Shown one piece after another: positions 24,958 through 34,264 of a stretch of 64,000 nucleotides of DNA. The notes below the pieces were generated by a model. The model searched no databases, was not told where the DNA came from, and saw nothing but the letters and a program-made list of their open reading frames with translations. This DNA is from JAISGQ01 sp964500965 (GTDB taxonomy: Bacteria > Bacillota > Clostridia > Oscillospirales > Acutalibacteraceae): assembly GCA_964500965.1 (NCBI GenBank), contig CAZCQZ010000005.1, positions 1-64,000 on the forward strand, given 5' to 3'. The stretch's first letter is position 1. Every line of letters begins with the position of its first letter. A program made the position numbers and the translations under genes.

Positions 24958-25692
24958 ATGGCAAAGAAAATTCTCGCACTTGTCCTTAGCATTATGCTCA
25001 TAGCCTCTCTCGGCGTTATGTCCGTTTCCGCAACCGAGGAGGAAGTCGGCAACGCAGATACCGAAACCGGTTATTACTGCGAAGTTGCGCTTTTTATGAA
25101 AGAAAGCTATGACGAATGGTCGTTTGGCGATGCCGACCCCGGTGAATGGTCCATTCCCCAGAGCGAATCCGTTTTCGTCACCAGCGACGGCAGATATGTT
25201 GTCGAGCTTACCGACCTTGTTATCCCCATTGATAACCTCTGCCTCTGCTACATCAAGGACGTTGACGCCGAGTATAACGGTCTTAAACGTTCAAATCTTC
25301 CCGAAGATGTTGAAATAATCACCGAAAAGATTGTTCTTAACGACAGCCGCACTGTTACCCCCGAAGATAACGTGCGCACCGGTCTTAAAAAGGGCACTGT
25401 TTTCGATATTTGCTACGAAAACGACTGGACTCCCGATGACTGCACCGTTGATTTCACCAAAGTCACCGAAATCAATTCTATCCGCGTAACCTTTACCGTC
25501 AGCGGTCTCGGCGGCGAATATGTTGATATGGACCCCCAGCCCGAAGAAGATGACACCGTTGATGTCGGCAGCGCAGTGGATAACACTGTTGCGGAAGCCG
25601 AGAAAGACGGCTGCGTAGGCGGTGCCGTTTATCTGCCCCTGGCTGCTATCGTTGCTGCCGCCGCTCTGATTGTTTTCAAAAAGAGAGGCTGA
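24958..25692 (+). CDS. Surface protein with signal peptide and C-terminal anchor
   Basis: 244 aa. Signal peptide (MAKKILALVLSIMLIASLGVM, cleavage near VSA-TEE). The mature part is acidic and aromatic (ESYDEWSFGDADPGEWSIP; VTFTVSGLGGEYVDM), in keeping with an extracellular beta-sandwich. The C-terminus is a single hydrophobic segment (LPLAAIVAAAALIVF) followed by KKRG. There is no LPXTG, so anchoring is by the membrane helix alone. Strong AGGAGG ribosome site. I do not recognise the domain; a carbohydrate-binding or Ig-like role is possible. Confidence 0.78.
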   Translation: MAKKILALVLSIMLIASLGVMSVSATEEEVGNADTETGYYCEVALFMKESYDEWSFGDADPGEWSIPQSESVFVTSDGRYVVELTDLVIPIDNLCLCYIKDVDAEYNGLKRSNLPEDVEIITEKIVLNDSRTVTPEDNVRTGLKKGTVFDICYENDWTPDDCTVDFTKVTEINSIRVTFTVSGLGGEYVDMDPQPEEDDTVDVGSAVDNTVAEAEKDGCVGGAVYLPLAAIVAAAALIVFKKRG

Positions 25693-25728
25693 TTTTCCGA
25701 ACATCAGGCGTAATTTATAATTATTACT

Positions 25729-25765
25729 AAAAATGACAGGCACGAATCACGTGCCTGTCATTTTT
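25729..25765. terminator. Bidirectional terminator
   Basis: Perfect 16-bp stem AAAAATGACAGGCACG (25729-25744) / 25750-25765 with loop AATCA, with T-runs on both sides, between the 24958 gene and rnfB (converging). Confidence 0.9.
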
Positions 25766-25830
25766 GCTGTTTATGAAGCTGTGCTTTTAAGGTATTCTTT
25801 GTAAGGGCTACGTCCTCGGCATCCCGATAA

Positions 25831-26637
25831 TTAAAATTCAACTGTTCCGGAGAGCAGTGATATACAGCCGCGAGGACAGACTTCAACACATGCTCCGCAG
25901 CCGGTACACTTGTCGGTATCGACGGAAGCGACGAAATTTTCTATGCTTATAGCCCCGTTTGCGCAAGTCTTCGCGCACTTCATACAGCCGATACAGCCGA
26001 CCTTGCAAACCTTATTGGTAAGATTTCCCTTGTCGCAGTTTTTGCAGCGGACAACCGCAATAGGCTTCAGCGGTTCAAAGGTAATAAGCCCCTTGGGACA
26101 GGCTTTTACACATTTTGAACACCCTCTGCACAGGGTCGGGTCGATATGCGCAACTCCGTTGCACAAAGTAATCGCGCCGTACTCACAGGAAGCTACACAG
26201 TCACCGATGCCCATACAGCCATACAGACAGCTTCCCACACCGCCGAACAACTGGTTTGCGGCGGCACAGGACTCAACGCCCAGATACTCCATTTTATCGG
26301 TAGTGTTATCATAAGTACCCATGCAGTGTACAAGAGCGGTTTTGCGCTGAACCTCACCGACCTCCTGCCCCAGCAGTGCGGCAATCTCTTTTGCCGCCGC
26401 AGCTCCGCCGGGGGAGCAAAGACCGTTTTCCGCTTCACCCTTAGCCAACGCCGCCGCATATCCGGAACAGCCGGAATAGCCGCAGGCACCGCAGTTTGCG
26501 CCGGGAAGCTTTTCCAAAATCTCCTCCGCTTTTTCGTCCTTTGGCACTGCCATCAGCACAGAAGCAACCGAAAGACCTACGCCGGCAATAAGTCCTATAC
26601 CGGCAACCAGCAATACAGCGAGTAATATTCCATTCAT
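25831..26637 (-). CDS. rnfB: Rnf complex iron-sulfur subunit RnfB
   Basis: 268 aa. One N-terminal membrane helix, then an Fe-S domain with Cys49, 52, 57 and 74 (ANCGACGYSGC). Several further 4Fe-4S sets follow, around residues 137-151, 170-180 (CRGCSKCVKAC), 198-215, 215-225 (CIGCMKCAKTC) and 244-254 (CTGCGACVEVC). This is the entry point for electrons from ferredoxin. Last gene of rnfCDGEAB, the clostridial order, 16 bases after rnfA. Confidence 0.96.
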   Translation of the reverse strand: MNGILLAVLLVAGIGLIAGVGLSVASVLMAVPKDEKAEEILEKLPGANCGACGYSGCSGYAAALAKGEAENGLCSPGGAAAAKEIAALLGQEVGEVQRKTALVHCMGTYDNTTDKMEYLGVESCAAANQLFGGVGSCLYGCMGIGDCVASCEYGAITLCNGVAHIDPTLCRGCSKCVKACPKGLITFEPLKPIAVVRCKNCDKGNLTNKVCKVGCIGCMKCAKTCANGAISIENFVASVDTDKCTGCGACVEVCPRGCISLLSGTVEF

Positions 26638-26653
26638 ATATTACACACCTCAC

Positions 26654-27286
26654 TTACGAAAGACCTAAGCCGTCAACGATTCCGGCAAAGCCGGTAAAGC
26701 TGAGAGCGACAATTGAAGCGGCAACCAGAGTAATAGGCAAACCCTTTAAGGATTCGGGAATATCGGCGGATTCAAGTCTGCCGCGAACTCCGGCAAACAG
26801 CACCATAGCCACAAGGAAACCAACTCCTGCGCCGACGGCATTGACAAGAGCGGCAATGTAGCCTGCTCCGAAAGAATATCCCATGCCGGATTCCGCTCCG
26901 AACTTGCCGATAACAAGGGTAGCTACGCCGAGCACGGCGCAGTTGGTTGTAATAAGGGGAAGATAAACGCCGAGAGAATTGTACAGCGACGGTATATATT
27001 TTTTAAGGAACACCTCGAAAAGCTGCACAAGAGCGGCGATTATCAGAATAAATACGATAGTCTGAAGATAATCCAAATCATTGGGAGCAAGAATAAGCTC
27101 GTTAATCGGGTAGGTAACAGCCGTAGCCACGGTCATTACGAAAATGACTGCGGCACTCATGCCGACAGCGGTATTGAGCTTTTTTGAAACTCCGAGGAAA
27201 GGGCAGATTCCGAGAAATTTTGAAAGAATAAAATTCTCGGTGAGAATTGCGGCAACAAACACGCCGAGGATTACTTTAAAGGTCAT
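26654..27286 (-). CDS. rnfA: Rnf complex membrane subunit RnfA
   Basis: 210 aa with six hydrophobic helices, homologous to NqrE. The motifs ILTENFILSKFLGICPFLGVSKK near the N-terminus and LPLITTNCAVLG near residue 112 carry the Cys residues that hold a membrane Fe-S centre together with RnfE. Overlaps the rnfE end by 11 bases. Part of the ion-pumping ferredoxin:NAD+ oxidoreductase. Confidence 0.96.
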   Translation of the reverse strand: MTFKVILGVFVAAILTENFILSKFLGICPFLGVSKKLNTAVGMSAAVIFVMTVATAVTYPINELILAPNDLDYLQTIVFILIIAALVQLFEVFLKKYIPSLYNSLGVYLPLITTNCAVLGVATLVIGKFGAESGMGYSFGAGYIAALVNAVGAGVGFLVAMVLFAGVRGRLESADIPESLKGLPITLVAASIVALSFTGFAGIVDGLGLS

Positions 27287-28253
27287 TTGCGCAACCTCCT
27301 TCCGCTCGTTTTGAGCAGGTCATGGCGGCAGGACATGAGCCGCAGGGGTCGTTAACAACGGTCAAGCCCTTTTTGCGGCTGATTTTGTTGGCAAGAGCAA
27401 TGAGCATACCGAACACAAAGAAGCCGCCTGCCGGAAGAACAAATATGAGAATGGGGCTTTGGCTGAGAATGGGAATTGAAAGTCCGAGGAACGAGCCGTT
27501 GCCCAGCACCTCACGTATTGTACCCATACAGAACAGCGCGGCGGTAAAGCCGATGCCCATGGTCAGACCGTCTATGATTGAGGGGATAACGCCGTTCTTT
27601 GAAGCGAACATCTCCGCTCTGCCCAGGATTATGCAGTTTACGACGATAAGGGGCAGATACAGTCCGAGAGATTCGTCAAGGGAGGGAACAAACGCCTTGA
27701 CAAGCATCTGGACTACGGAAACAAAGCCTGCGATTACGGTGATGTACGCCGGAATGCGGATTTTATCGGGGATTATTTTTCTCAGGGCAGATATTACAGC
27801 GTTTGAGCATATGAGAACGACGGTTGCCGCAACGCCCATACCCAGCGCGCTTTCAACGGAGGTTGAGGTTGCAAGGGTAGGACAGGTGCCGAGCACCAGA
27901 CGAAGCACGGGATTTTCCGTAAGCACGCCGTTTTTAAGGGCGGCAAGGAAGCCGCGGCTTTCTTTTTCCGGCTCAGCTTCAGTCTCATTTGAAAGTTTCG
28001 GCTTTTCCGGTGCAGGCAGTGTTTTTTTCACCGGTGCGACAGGCTTTGGAGCTTCCGCCTTTTTAGGCTCTGCCGCAACCACCGGCGGCAGGTTTGCCTC
28101 AACTATTCTGCGCGTTTTTTTGTCCGCTTTTATTTCAGATGCGGAGGGGAACTGCACTGCGCTTTCGGGCTTTGCTTCCGCTATCGGAGATACCGCCGCT
28201 TCCGGCTTGTCCTGCGGATTGCCAGCTCCTATTGATACGGAACGTCTGCTCAT
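27276..28253 (-). CDS. rnfE: Rnf complex membrane subunit RnfE with long extensions
   Basis: 325 aa; the typical RnfE is about 200. The conserved core begins near residue 103 (FLAALKNGVLTENPVLRLVLGTCP) and includes LPLIVVNCIILGRAE. Residues 1-100 are a Pro/Ala/Lys/Glu-rich tail of low complexity (AEPKKAEAPKPVAPVKKT) with no helix. The C-terminus adds a Cys cluster (CGSCPAAMTCSKRAEGGC), possibly a metal or Fe-S site. The start at 28253 has GGGGAGGATG upstream and overlaps the rnfG stop (ATGA), so the extension is real rather than a wrong start. Confidence 0.93.
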   Translation of the reverse strand: MSRRSVSIGAGNPQDKPEAAVSPIAEAKPESAVQFPSASEIKADKKTRRIVEANLPPVVAAEPKKAEAPKPVAPVKKTLPAPEKPKLSNETEAEPEKESRGFLAALKNGVLTENPVLRLVLGTCPTLATSTSVESALGMGVAATVVLICSNAVISALRKIIPDKIRIPAYITVIAGFVSVVQMLVKAFVPSLDESLGLYLPLIVVNCIILGRAEMFASKNGVIPSIIDGLTMGIGFTAALFCMGTIREVLGNGSFLGLSIPILSQSPILIFVLPAGGFFVFGMLIALANKISRKKGLTVVNDPCGSCPAAMTCSKRAEGGCANDL

Positions 28254-29047
28254 TGTATATTCATCCTCCCCTCGATTTCGGTAACCTGAGCCAGTGCTTT
28301 GTTTACCGCACTTGTCACAGCTCTGCTTGTAATGGTTGCGGCGGTTATCGCATCAATATCTCCGCCGTCCTTGCTCACGGCAAGAGTGCCGCTTTTGCCG
28401 ATAAACTGCGCAAGCCAGCTTTCGTTTTCGCAGTTTGCGCCGAGACCTGCGGTTTCACTCTGCGAAAGTATCTCTATTCCCGTGATTTCAAGGTCAAGAT
28501 TTACGCCTATCATTATCTGAACATTGCCGCCGTAGCCCTTTGCGCCTGCAACGGCAACGTAGCCGATAATATATCGCACATCACCGTCGGAAGCAATATC
28601 GGTGGCAGAAATATCCGTAACAGACACATCGGTTTCGGAAAGGTCCGTTGCCGACATATCGGTTTCGCTTAAATCTCCGGAGGACACCACGGCGGTAATC
28701 TCCTCCGTCTCAAAATTCACGCCTGTCCACAGTCTGTACCGAATGGCATCGGTGGCGGAAAGGTCGGTGGAGGTAATGTCCGTTGCGGTGACGCTTCCGG
28801 CTGAAGTCGTGGGTATTTCCGATACCAGCACCGCGTAAACGGAAACGCCGTTTTCCTCGCTTATAAGCTCGTATTCCGTGCCCTCAAGCACCGCCTGACG
28901 AGCGGCGATTTCGGTTTCAAGAGCATTTTGGGCAATTTTGTCCTTTGTCAGCATATTGGTGACAGCCAACGCGCCTGCAACGATTATACATATGGTAAAC
29001 AGGATTATTGTCGGCATTCCGACTTCCTTAAAGCTCATCTTTTTCAT
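28250..29047 (-). CDS. rnfG: Rnf complex flavin subunit RnfG with Thr/Asp-rich insert
   Basis: 265 aa. One N-terminal helix (residues 12-32), then an extracellular FMN-binding domain. The covalent FMN site is TAAT at 235-238 (consensus S/T-G/A-A-T; Thr238 carries FMN). GYVAVAGAKGYGGNVQIMIGV and SETAGLGANC are family-typical. Residues about 80-155 hold an unusual insert with the repeated pattern (S/A)-(E/A/V)-T-D, such as SATDLSETDVSVTD. Overlaps rnfD and rnfE by 4 bases each. Confidence 0.94.
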   Translation of the reverse strand: MKKMSFKEVGMPTIILFTICIIVAGALAVTNMLTKDKIAQNALETEIAARQAVLEGTEYELISEENGVSVYAVLVSEIPTTSAGSVTATDITSTDLSATDAIRYRLWTGVNFETEEITAVVSSGDLSETDMSATDLSETDVSVTDISATDIASDGDVRYIIGYVAVAGAKGYGGNVQIMIGVNLDLEITGIEILSQSETAGLGANCENESWLAQFIGKSGTLAVSKDGGDIDAITAATITSRAVTSAVNKALAQVTEIEGRMNIQ

Positions 29048-30066
29048 GCCGCAGCCTCCTTTTCTTCTCCGAAGGGCTTCGGCGTTGTAAGCTTCTCAAT
29101 ATGAGGTACGAGAATATTCATAAGCAGAATCGCATAAGAAACACCCTCCGGCATATTGCACAGCAGACGCATAGCCATGGTCAGCAAGCCGCAGCCGATA
29201 CCGAAAACGATTTTACCGCTGTGGGTTATAGGGGACGTGGTATAGTCGGTCGCCATGAAAATCGCGCCCAGCATAAGACCGCCGGAGAAAAGCTGAGACA
29301 GCATGAACAGCGCGCTGTCCTGCAAATCGTAGCCTTTCCCGAATCCGACAACAAACGAAATCACCGCAACGGTACCGATGAAGCAGAGGGGTATGGTGGG
29401 CTTTATAACTCCACGGAAAACGAGAAACAGTCCGCCCAGTATAAGAGCGGCGGCGCAGGTTTCGCCCAGACAGCCGGGGTGATTTCCGAACAGCAGCGTC
29501 AGTATATCGGGAGCGCCGTCACCGCTTTGAATAGATGCAAGCGGTGTAGCGGAGCTGACGGAGTCAATCTCCTTATTCAGATAATGGAAAGGATTGACAT
29601 ATGTTCCCATTGCGGCAGGAAAACTGAGCATAAGCACAATACGTGCGGTGGCGGCAGGGTTTGCGAAATTCATGCCGATACCGCCGAACATCTGCTTTAC
29701 CACAACTATTGCAACCACCGAGCCGAAAGCGGCATACAGGGGATTGATTGTCGGTGGCAGGCAGAAAGCCAGAATCATTCCGGTGACAACGGCGGAATAA
29801 TCTCCGATAGTCTGTCTGCGCTTCATGACCTTGCGGCATACAAGCTCCGACAGCACACTTGTGATTATACACACCGCAATAGTCAGCGCACTGCGCCAGC
29901 CGAAATAAACACAGGAAATTATTGCCGCCGGAACAAGGGCAATTACAACGTCCTGCATTATTTCCGGAGTAGTGGACGGATTTTTAAAATGAGGTGACGG
30001 AGTGACAAGCAGCTTGTGTGCCGCATTTATCTCCTCGCTGACACGGTTGTCAACATTATTGTTCAC
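29044..30066 (-). CDS. rnfD: Rnf complex membrane subunit RnfD
   Basis: 340 aa, homologous to NqrB, with about ten helices. SPHFKNPSTTPEIMQDVVIALVPA near residue 24 is the family start. The FMN-attachment region is SSATPLASI near residue 179, where Thr is the covalent site. The ion-channel region FNPAA-type motif reads NFANPAATARI near 135. The C-terminus (EEKEAAA) is cytoplasmic. 25 bases after rnfC; start preceded by AAAGGAGG. Confidence 0.95.
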   Translation of the reverse strand: MNNNVDNRVSEEINAAHKLLVTPSPHFKNPSTTPEIMQDVVIALVPAAIISCVYFGWRSALTIAVCIITSVLSELVCRKVMKRRQTIGDYSAVVTGMILAFCLPPTINPLYAAFGSVVAIVVVKQMFGGIGMNFANPAATARIVLMLSFPAAMGTYVNPFHYLNKEIDSVSSATPLASIQSGDGAPDILTLLFGNHPGCLGETCAAALILGGLFLVFRGVIKPTIPLCFIGTVAVISFVVGFGKGYDLQDSALFMLSQLFSGGLMLGAIFMATDYTTSPITHSGKIVFGIGCGLLTMAMRLLCNMPEGVSYAILLMNILVPHIEKLTTPKPFGEEKEAAA

Positions 30067-30091
30067 GTTTTTTCCTCCTTTTGGAGAGTTT

Positions 30092-31456
30092 TTACTTTTT
30101 CCCGTTATTTTTCAGCATGGTCTTGCCAAGGCGCATATACTGCACAAGGGGACGCTTTGCCGGGCAGGAAAATGCACAGCAGCCGCACTCCATACAGGTG
30201 TTGACGCTGAGCCTTTCAAGCTCCGCGCAGTCCCCGATTTTCACGGCTCTTTCAATACTGGTTGCCTGCAACCTCATGGGACAGGCGGAAACACACCGAC
30301 CGCAGCGTATACACTCGGTTTCGCTCCGCTCGTCAACATCTCCTGCGGCAAGGGCAAGCAATCCGTTAGTCTGCTTGATAATCGGCATATTGGCATCGTA
30401 AAGGGCATTGCCCATCATCGGACCGCCCATAATCAGCTTTCGCGGCATTTCTTTATAGCCGCCGCAGAATTTCAGCAAATCGCCTATGGGCGTACCTATG
30501 GGTGCAATCACGTTTTTGGGGGTCAGCACGGACGAGCCGTCAACGGTAACGCGCTTTGTTATAAGCGGCACGCCTGTTTTAACATATCGAGCCAGAAACG
30601 CAACCGAAGTTATATTCATAACAATACAGCCCACGTCCAGCGGCAGCTTGCCTTTCGGCACTCTCCTGCCGGTACACGCCTGAATGAGCACCTTTTCCGC
30701 GCCCTGAGGATAGCTTGCCCGAAGCTTCAGCACGCGGACAACATCATCGGGGTCGTTTTCCTCGGCAATTCTGGAAAGACATTCTATTGCGGTGGGCTTG
30801 TTTGATTCAACGCCTATAATCACGCGCTTAATGTCGGGATAGCAACGCCTGAGCAGAGTTATGCCGTCAATAACATCACGGGTGTTTTCAAGCATTTCGC
30901 GCATATCCGCGGTCAGATACGGCTCGCACTCCGCTCCGTTTATTATTATGGTATCCACCTTTTTTTCGCCTATGGAAAGCTTTACGCTGACAGGAAAGCC
31001 TGCGCCGCCCAAACCTACAAGTCCCGATGCGCGCACTGCCTCCACAAGCTCTTTCTGATTTGTAACCGTGGGCGGCTTTATGCCCTCCCACATGACCTGT
31101 TCCTCATCACCGGTGACAATTTCCACCGTCTTGCATCTTGCACCGCCGGGCATGAGAATATCTCCGATTGCCTTGACCGTGCCTGCAACGGAAGCGTGTA
31201 TCGGTGCGGAAACAAACGCCTTGCTGTCTCCTATAGGCTGACCTATGCGCACCTTATCGCCCACCTTTACAAGAGGCTCACAGGGTGCTCCGATGTGCAT
31301 CTGCATGGGGATAATTACTTTTTCCGGCGTCGGCAGTGTTTCGGTTTCAAAAAAAGCGGTGTTTTTTCTGTGAGGAACGTGCACTCCGCCAAAAGTTTTA
31401 AAGGGGTGCTTCGGGAATACCGTTGCCTCGCTTACCGCCTGCGGTTTCTTTGACAT
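30092..31456 (-). CDS. rnfC: Rnf complex NADH-interacting subunit RnfC
   Basis: 454 aa soluble subunit that passes electrons to NAD+. Start at 31456 (MSKKPQAV) with GAGAGGAAG upstream; the frame is open further upstream without a ribosome site. Order: N-terminal RnfC barrel (TFGGVHVPHRKN), the NuoF-like flavin/nucleotide fold with GLGGAGFP at 148-155 and INGAECEPYLTAD at about 173, then two 4Fe-4S clusters: CIRCGRCVSACP (from Cys382) and CMECGCCAFSCP (to Cys431). First gene of rnfCDGEAB. A TATAAT-like element lies near 31513 on the minus strand. Confidence 0.96.
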   Translation of the reverse strand: MSKKPQAVSEATVFPKHPFKTFGGVHVPHRKNTAFFETETLPTPEKVIIPMQMHIGAPCEPLVKVGDKVRIGQPIGDSKAFVSAPIHASVAGTVKAIGDILMPGGARCKTVEIVTGDEEQVMWEGIKPPTVTNQKELVEAVRASGLVGLGGAGFPVSVKLSIGEKKVDTIIINGAECEPYLTADMREMLENTRDVIDGITLLRRCYPDIKRVIIGVESNKPTAIECLSRIAEENDPDDVVRVLKLRASYPQGAEKVLIQACTGRRVPKGKLPLDVGCIVMNITSVAFLARYVKTGVPLITKRVTVDGSSVLTPKNVIAPIGTPIGDLLKFCGGYKEMPRKLIMGGPMMGNALYDANMPIIKQTNGLLALAAGDVDERSETECIRCGRCVSACPMRLQATSIERAVKIGDCAELERLSVNTCMECGCCAFSCPAKRPLVQYMRLGKTMLKNNGKK

Positions 31457-31660
31457 ACGCTTCTTCCTCTCATAAAAGAGTACGCAGTGATACATTATTT
31501 TCCATTATATATGTTCTCTGCGCATATATTGAAATTGTACTACATTAAATTCGTTCTTTCAATAGCAAGACGGACAATTTCGCCCTTATCCAGAATATTT
31601 CTACTATAATTCGCGAAAATTTTCCTGTGTTTTTGTGAATTTTTTCGCAAAATGGCAGCT

Positions 31661-34264
31661 TTATCGGAAAATCTCATCGCTTTCGTCGTCATTTCCGTTT
31701 TCAAGAGAATATCGCTGTGCCAGTGGCTTTGAAGAAAGAAAGGCGTCTGTTTTTTCGTAAAATCCGCCCAGAGGCTTTTGCAAAAGCTTCGGACGCACCG
31801 ACAAAACCACGTAGGCAAGGAAAACAACAAGCGAAATAACGGTTATCAAAAGCCCCTCTTTGCCGCCGGGGGTTTCGTAATCAAAACGTATGCTGTTCTC
31901 TCCCGATTCGCATTTCACCGCCATGAAGCCCACGTTTACTTTGATTATCTCAGCCTTTTTGCCATTCACACTTGCGCTCCAGCCCTCGTCATAGGGCACT
32001 GAAAAGAAAACAAGGTCGCTTTCACTGAGGGTGATTTGTGCGGAAAAGCCGTCGGAATCGGGGAGATAAGTCTCATTGCACGATACCGCCGCACGGTTTG
32101 TGCAGTCGGCGTAATATTCCTCGGTGGTGACAAACACCGTGTCAACGTCCATGTGAGTTAAAACGCCGTCATATTTTGCCGCGTCCTCGTCGGACAGCAC
32201 AATCGCTTTCAGCATAATCGCCGCCCGGTCGCTTTCGGCAAAGCTGTAATACTCCGCTTCGGTGATGTATTCGTCGTATGTAAAGCCCATGGGTATGTAA
32301 AAATCGTTCTCCCACAGATTGTGTCCGCAGGAGGTTGAAACATACGACCAGCCCGAATTTGCGGTGTTGTATTCCTCACGATAGGTATGGGTTTCTCCGT
32401 CTGTTGTCACAAAGGTAACGGCTGATACATCGGTTTCCGAAACGGTAGGGTCGTAAAGTCCGCCGCCGCTTATTTTGTCGGCAGAGCCGAATGTACTGCC
32501 GTGCACCCCATCGTCAAACAGATATTTCACGCTTAAAAGTGAACGCACAGCGTATGCGCTTGCATCGGGACGTGTTGCCACAACGCGCTCGATACCCACG
32601 CTGTTGTAAAACTCAATTGCGGTGTTGGGAATGATTGAATGAAAGGCGTTAATGGAAGACATGTCCCAGAACATCGCGATATTGTCCATAGTATCGTAGG
32701 TATCAATTCTGAAAACCGCCGCCTGTGCCTTTTCCTTTTCACCTTCCGGCATACTGACCTTTTCCTCACCCTCTATGGCGTAGGGGATAACATAATCCGT
32801 ATTTGAATAGGAAAGGGTCTGTCCCTCGGAGATAAAGTATATCCACATCGCGCAGGAGGCAACCGCAACGGCGCAAAAGCCCACTACCGCGCCGATGTGC
32901 CGCTTCCCGGCGGACTGAAGCCCGATAACCGCAAATATACCGCCGAGAGACACAAGGGCAATAGCTACATACACCCAGAAGCGGTCGGCGTAGGCATAAA
33001 GCCCGTATTTCGCTTCGGAGACGGCGGTTGCCGGTGATGACATGGTAAATCCTATGCCGAAAGCTATGGCTACGGCTATTCCCGCCGCCCATTTAAAGCC
33101 GCCGCGCAAATCGGTGCGTCTTGTGTTAAACGCCGAAACGGTCATAAGTGCGGTAATAAGCGTCAGCATATAAAACCAGCGTGCGTAGTAGGTGGCATTA
33201 AACAGCATGAACGACGAATTTAAAATGGGGATAAAGGCAAAGAACATCAACACGACAAACATTCTTTTCAGCCAGTGACCGGGGTGACTTTTAAGCCATG
33301 CAATAACGCCCACCATTCCGAACGCCGGCAGATAGGCGGCAATACTGCCCCATTTCGCTCCCGAACCGGGCGTAAAATTCGGACGAGCCGGTAAGTCGGG
33401 TGGGAAAAACATGGCTTCCAATATATTCAGATAACGCTGGGATTCGGGATAAAGCAGGGCATTCCAGCCATAGAGCATGGAATCCACACGGGGACTTTTC
33501 AGCACTTCGATAACGGCAGGAAGCAACAGCACCGCCGACAGGCAAAGCCCCAGCACCGATTCAAAGGCTATGCGCAAAAGCTTGCCGATGTTGAAGCTCC
33601 AGTTTCCGTGAGACAAAAGCCGCACGAAAAAATAAATAACAACGAATACCACTTCTCCTACAAAGAAGAAGTAATTGACAAAGGCGTTTATAAACACCGC
33701 AAGACAGAACAGCCCCTTTTTGTCCTCACTCATCAGCTTTTCCAGAGCGAGAAGCAGGAGAGGGAAAAATATCATCGGCTCGTGGAAATGGTTGAAGAAA
33801 ATGTTAAAAAGAGAATAGCCGGAAAAGGCGTACAGCAGTCCGCCTGTCATCGCCCAGTCCTTGTCCCTGATAAAATGCCGCAGATATGCATAAGCCGTCA
33901 CCGCGCACAGGGATATTTTCAGCATGAGCAGAGGTCCTATAAGGTATGGCACTGCCGAGGTGGGAAACAGCAGTGTTATAAGAAAAAAGGGTGAGCCGAG
34001 GTTGTAAAAGGAATAAGAGCCGATAAAGTTCGCGCCTATGTCGGTTTTAAAATCCCAGCCTACAGAGCCGCTTTTTATCATATCGTGAGCGTGCATATAA
34101 AAGGGGTACTGCTGAACGTTAAAATCGCCGTAAAGCAGAAAATACCCCCTGTTTATAATAATAAAGGGAATGAAAATCACAAGACATATGAAAAACGCAA
34201 TGGCAAAAACAGTGCCGTAACGCTCCTTTTTGCCGTTCAGGGTCAGCTTGTCAATCAGATTCAT
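31661..34264 (-). CDS. YfhO-family multi-pass membrane protein
   Basis: 867 aa from ATG 34264 (MNLIDKLTL), with GGAGG upstream, overlapping the preceding gene by 14 bases. Belongs to the YfhO family (PF09586), which helps glycosylate lipoteichoic acid or other surface polymers. It has about 12 helices in the first 480 residues, with YGDFNVQQYPFY near residue 42 and GYSLFNIFFNHFHEPMIF later, then a large extracellular part and one or two C-terminal helices before a charged tail. Probably works with the GT-C enzyme upstream. Confidence 0.9.
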   Translation of the reverse strand: MNLIDKLTLNGKKERYGTVFAIAFFICLVIFIPFIIINRGYFLLYGDFNVQQYPFYMHAHDMIKSGSVGWDFKTDIGANFIGSYSFYNLGSPFFLITLLFPTSAVPYLIGPLLMLKISLCAVTAYAYLRHFIRDKDWAMTGGLLYAFSGYSLFNIFFNHFHEPMIFFPLLLLALEKLMSEDKKGLFCLAVFINAFVNYFFFVGEVVFVVIYFFVRLLSHGNWSFNIGKLLRIAFESVLGLCLSAVLLLPAVIEVLKSPRVDSMLYGWNALLYPESQRYLNILEAMFFPPDLPARPNFTPGSGAKWGSIAAYLPAFGMVGVIAWLKSHPGHWLKRMFVVLMFFAFIPILNSSFMLFNATYYARWFYMLTLITALMTVSAFNTRRTDLRGGFKWAAGIAVAIAFGIGFTMSSPATAVSEAKYGLYAYADRFWVYVAIALVSLGGIFAVIGLQSAGKRHIGAVVGFCAVAVASCAMWIYFISEGQTLSYSNTDYVIPYAIEGEEKVSMPEGEKEKAQAAVFRIDTYDTMDNIAMFWDMSSINAFHSIIPNTAIEFYNSVGIERVVATRPDASAYAVRSLLSVKYLFDDGVHGSTFGSADKISGGGLYDPTVSETDVSAVTFVTTDGETHTYREEYNTANSGWSYVSTSCGHNLWENDFYIPMGFTYDEYITEAEYYSFAESDRAAIMLKAIVLSDEDAAKYDGVLTHMDVDTVFVTTEEYYADCTNRAAVSCNETYLPDSDGFSAQITLSESDLVFFSVPYDEGWSASVNGKKAEIIKVNVGFMAVKCESGENSIRFDYETPGGKEGLLITVISLVVFLAYVVLSVRPKLLQKPLGGFYEKTDAFLSSKPLAQRYSLENGNDDESDEIFR

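Noticed and set aside
27322..28284. Long plus-strand open frame opposite rnfE (320 codons)
   Set aside because: It is antisense to a well-supported rnf gene, has no ribosome site and no protein character. Such frames arise from the codon bias of the real gene.
29101..29997. Plus-strand open frame opposite rnfD (298 codons)
   Set aside because: Antisense shadow rich in His/Gln/Arg with no domain; rnfD motifs are unambiguous.
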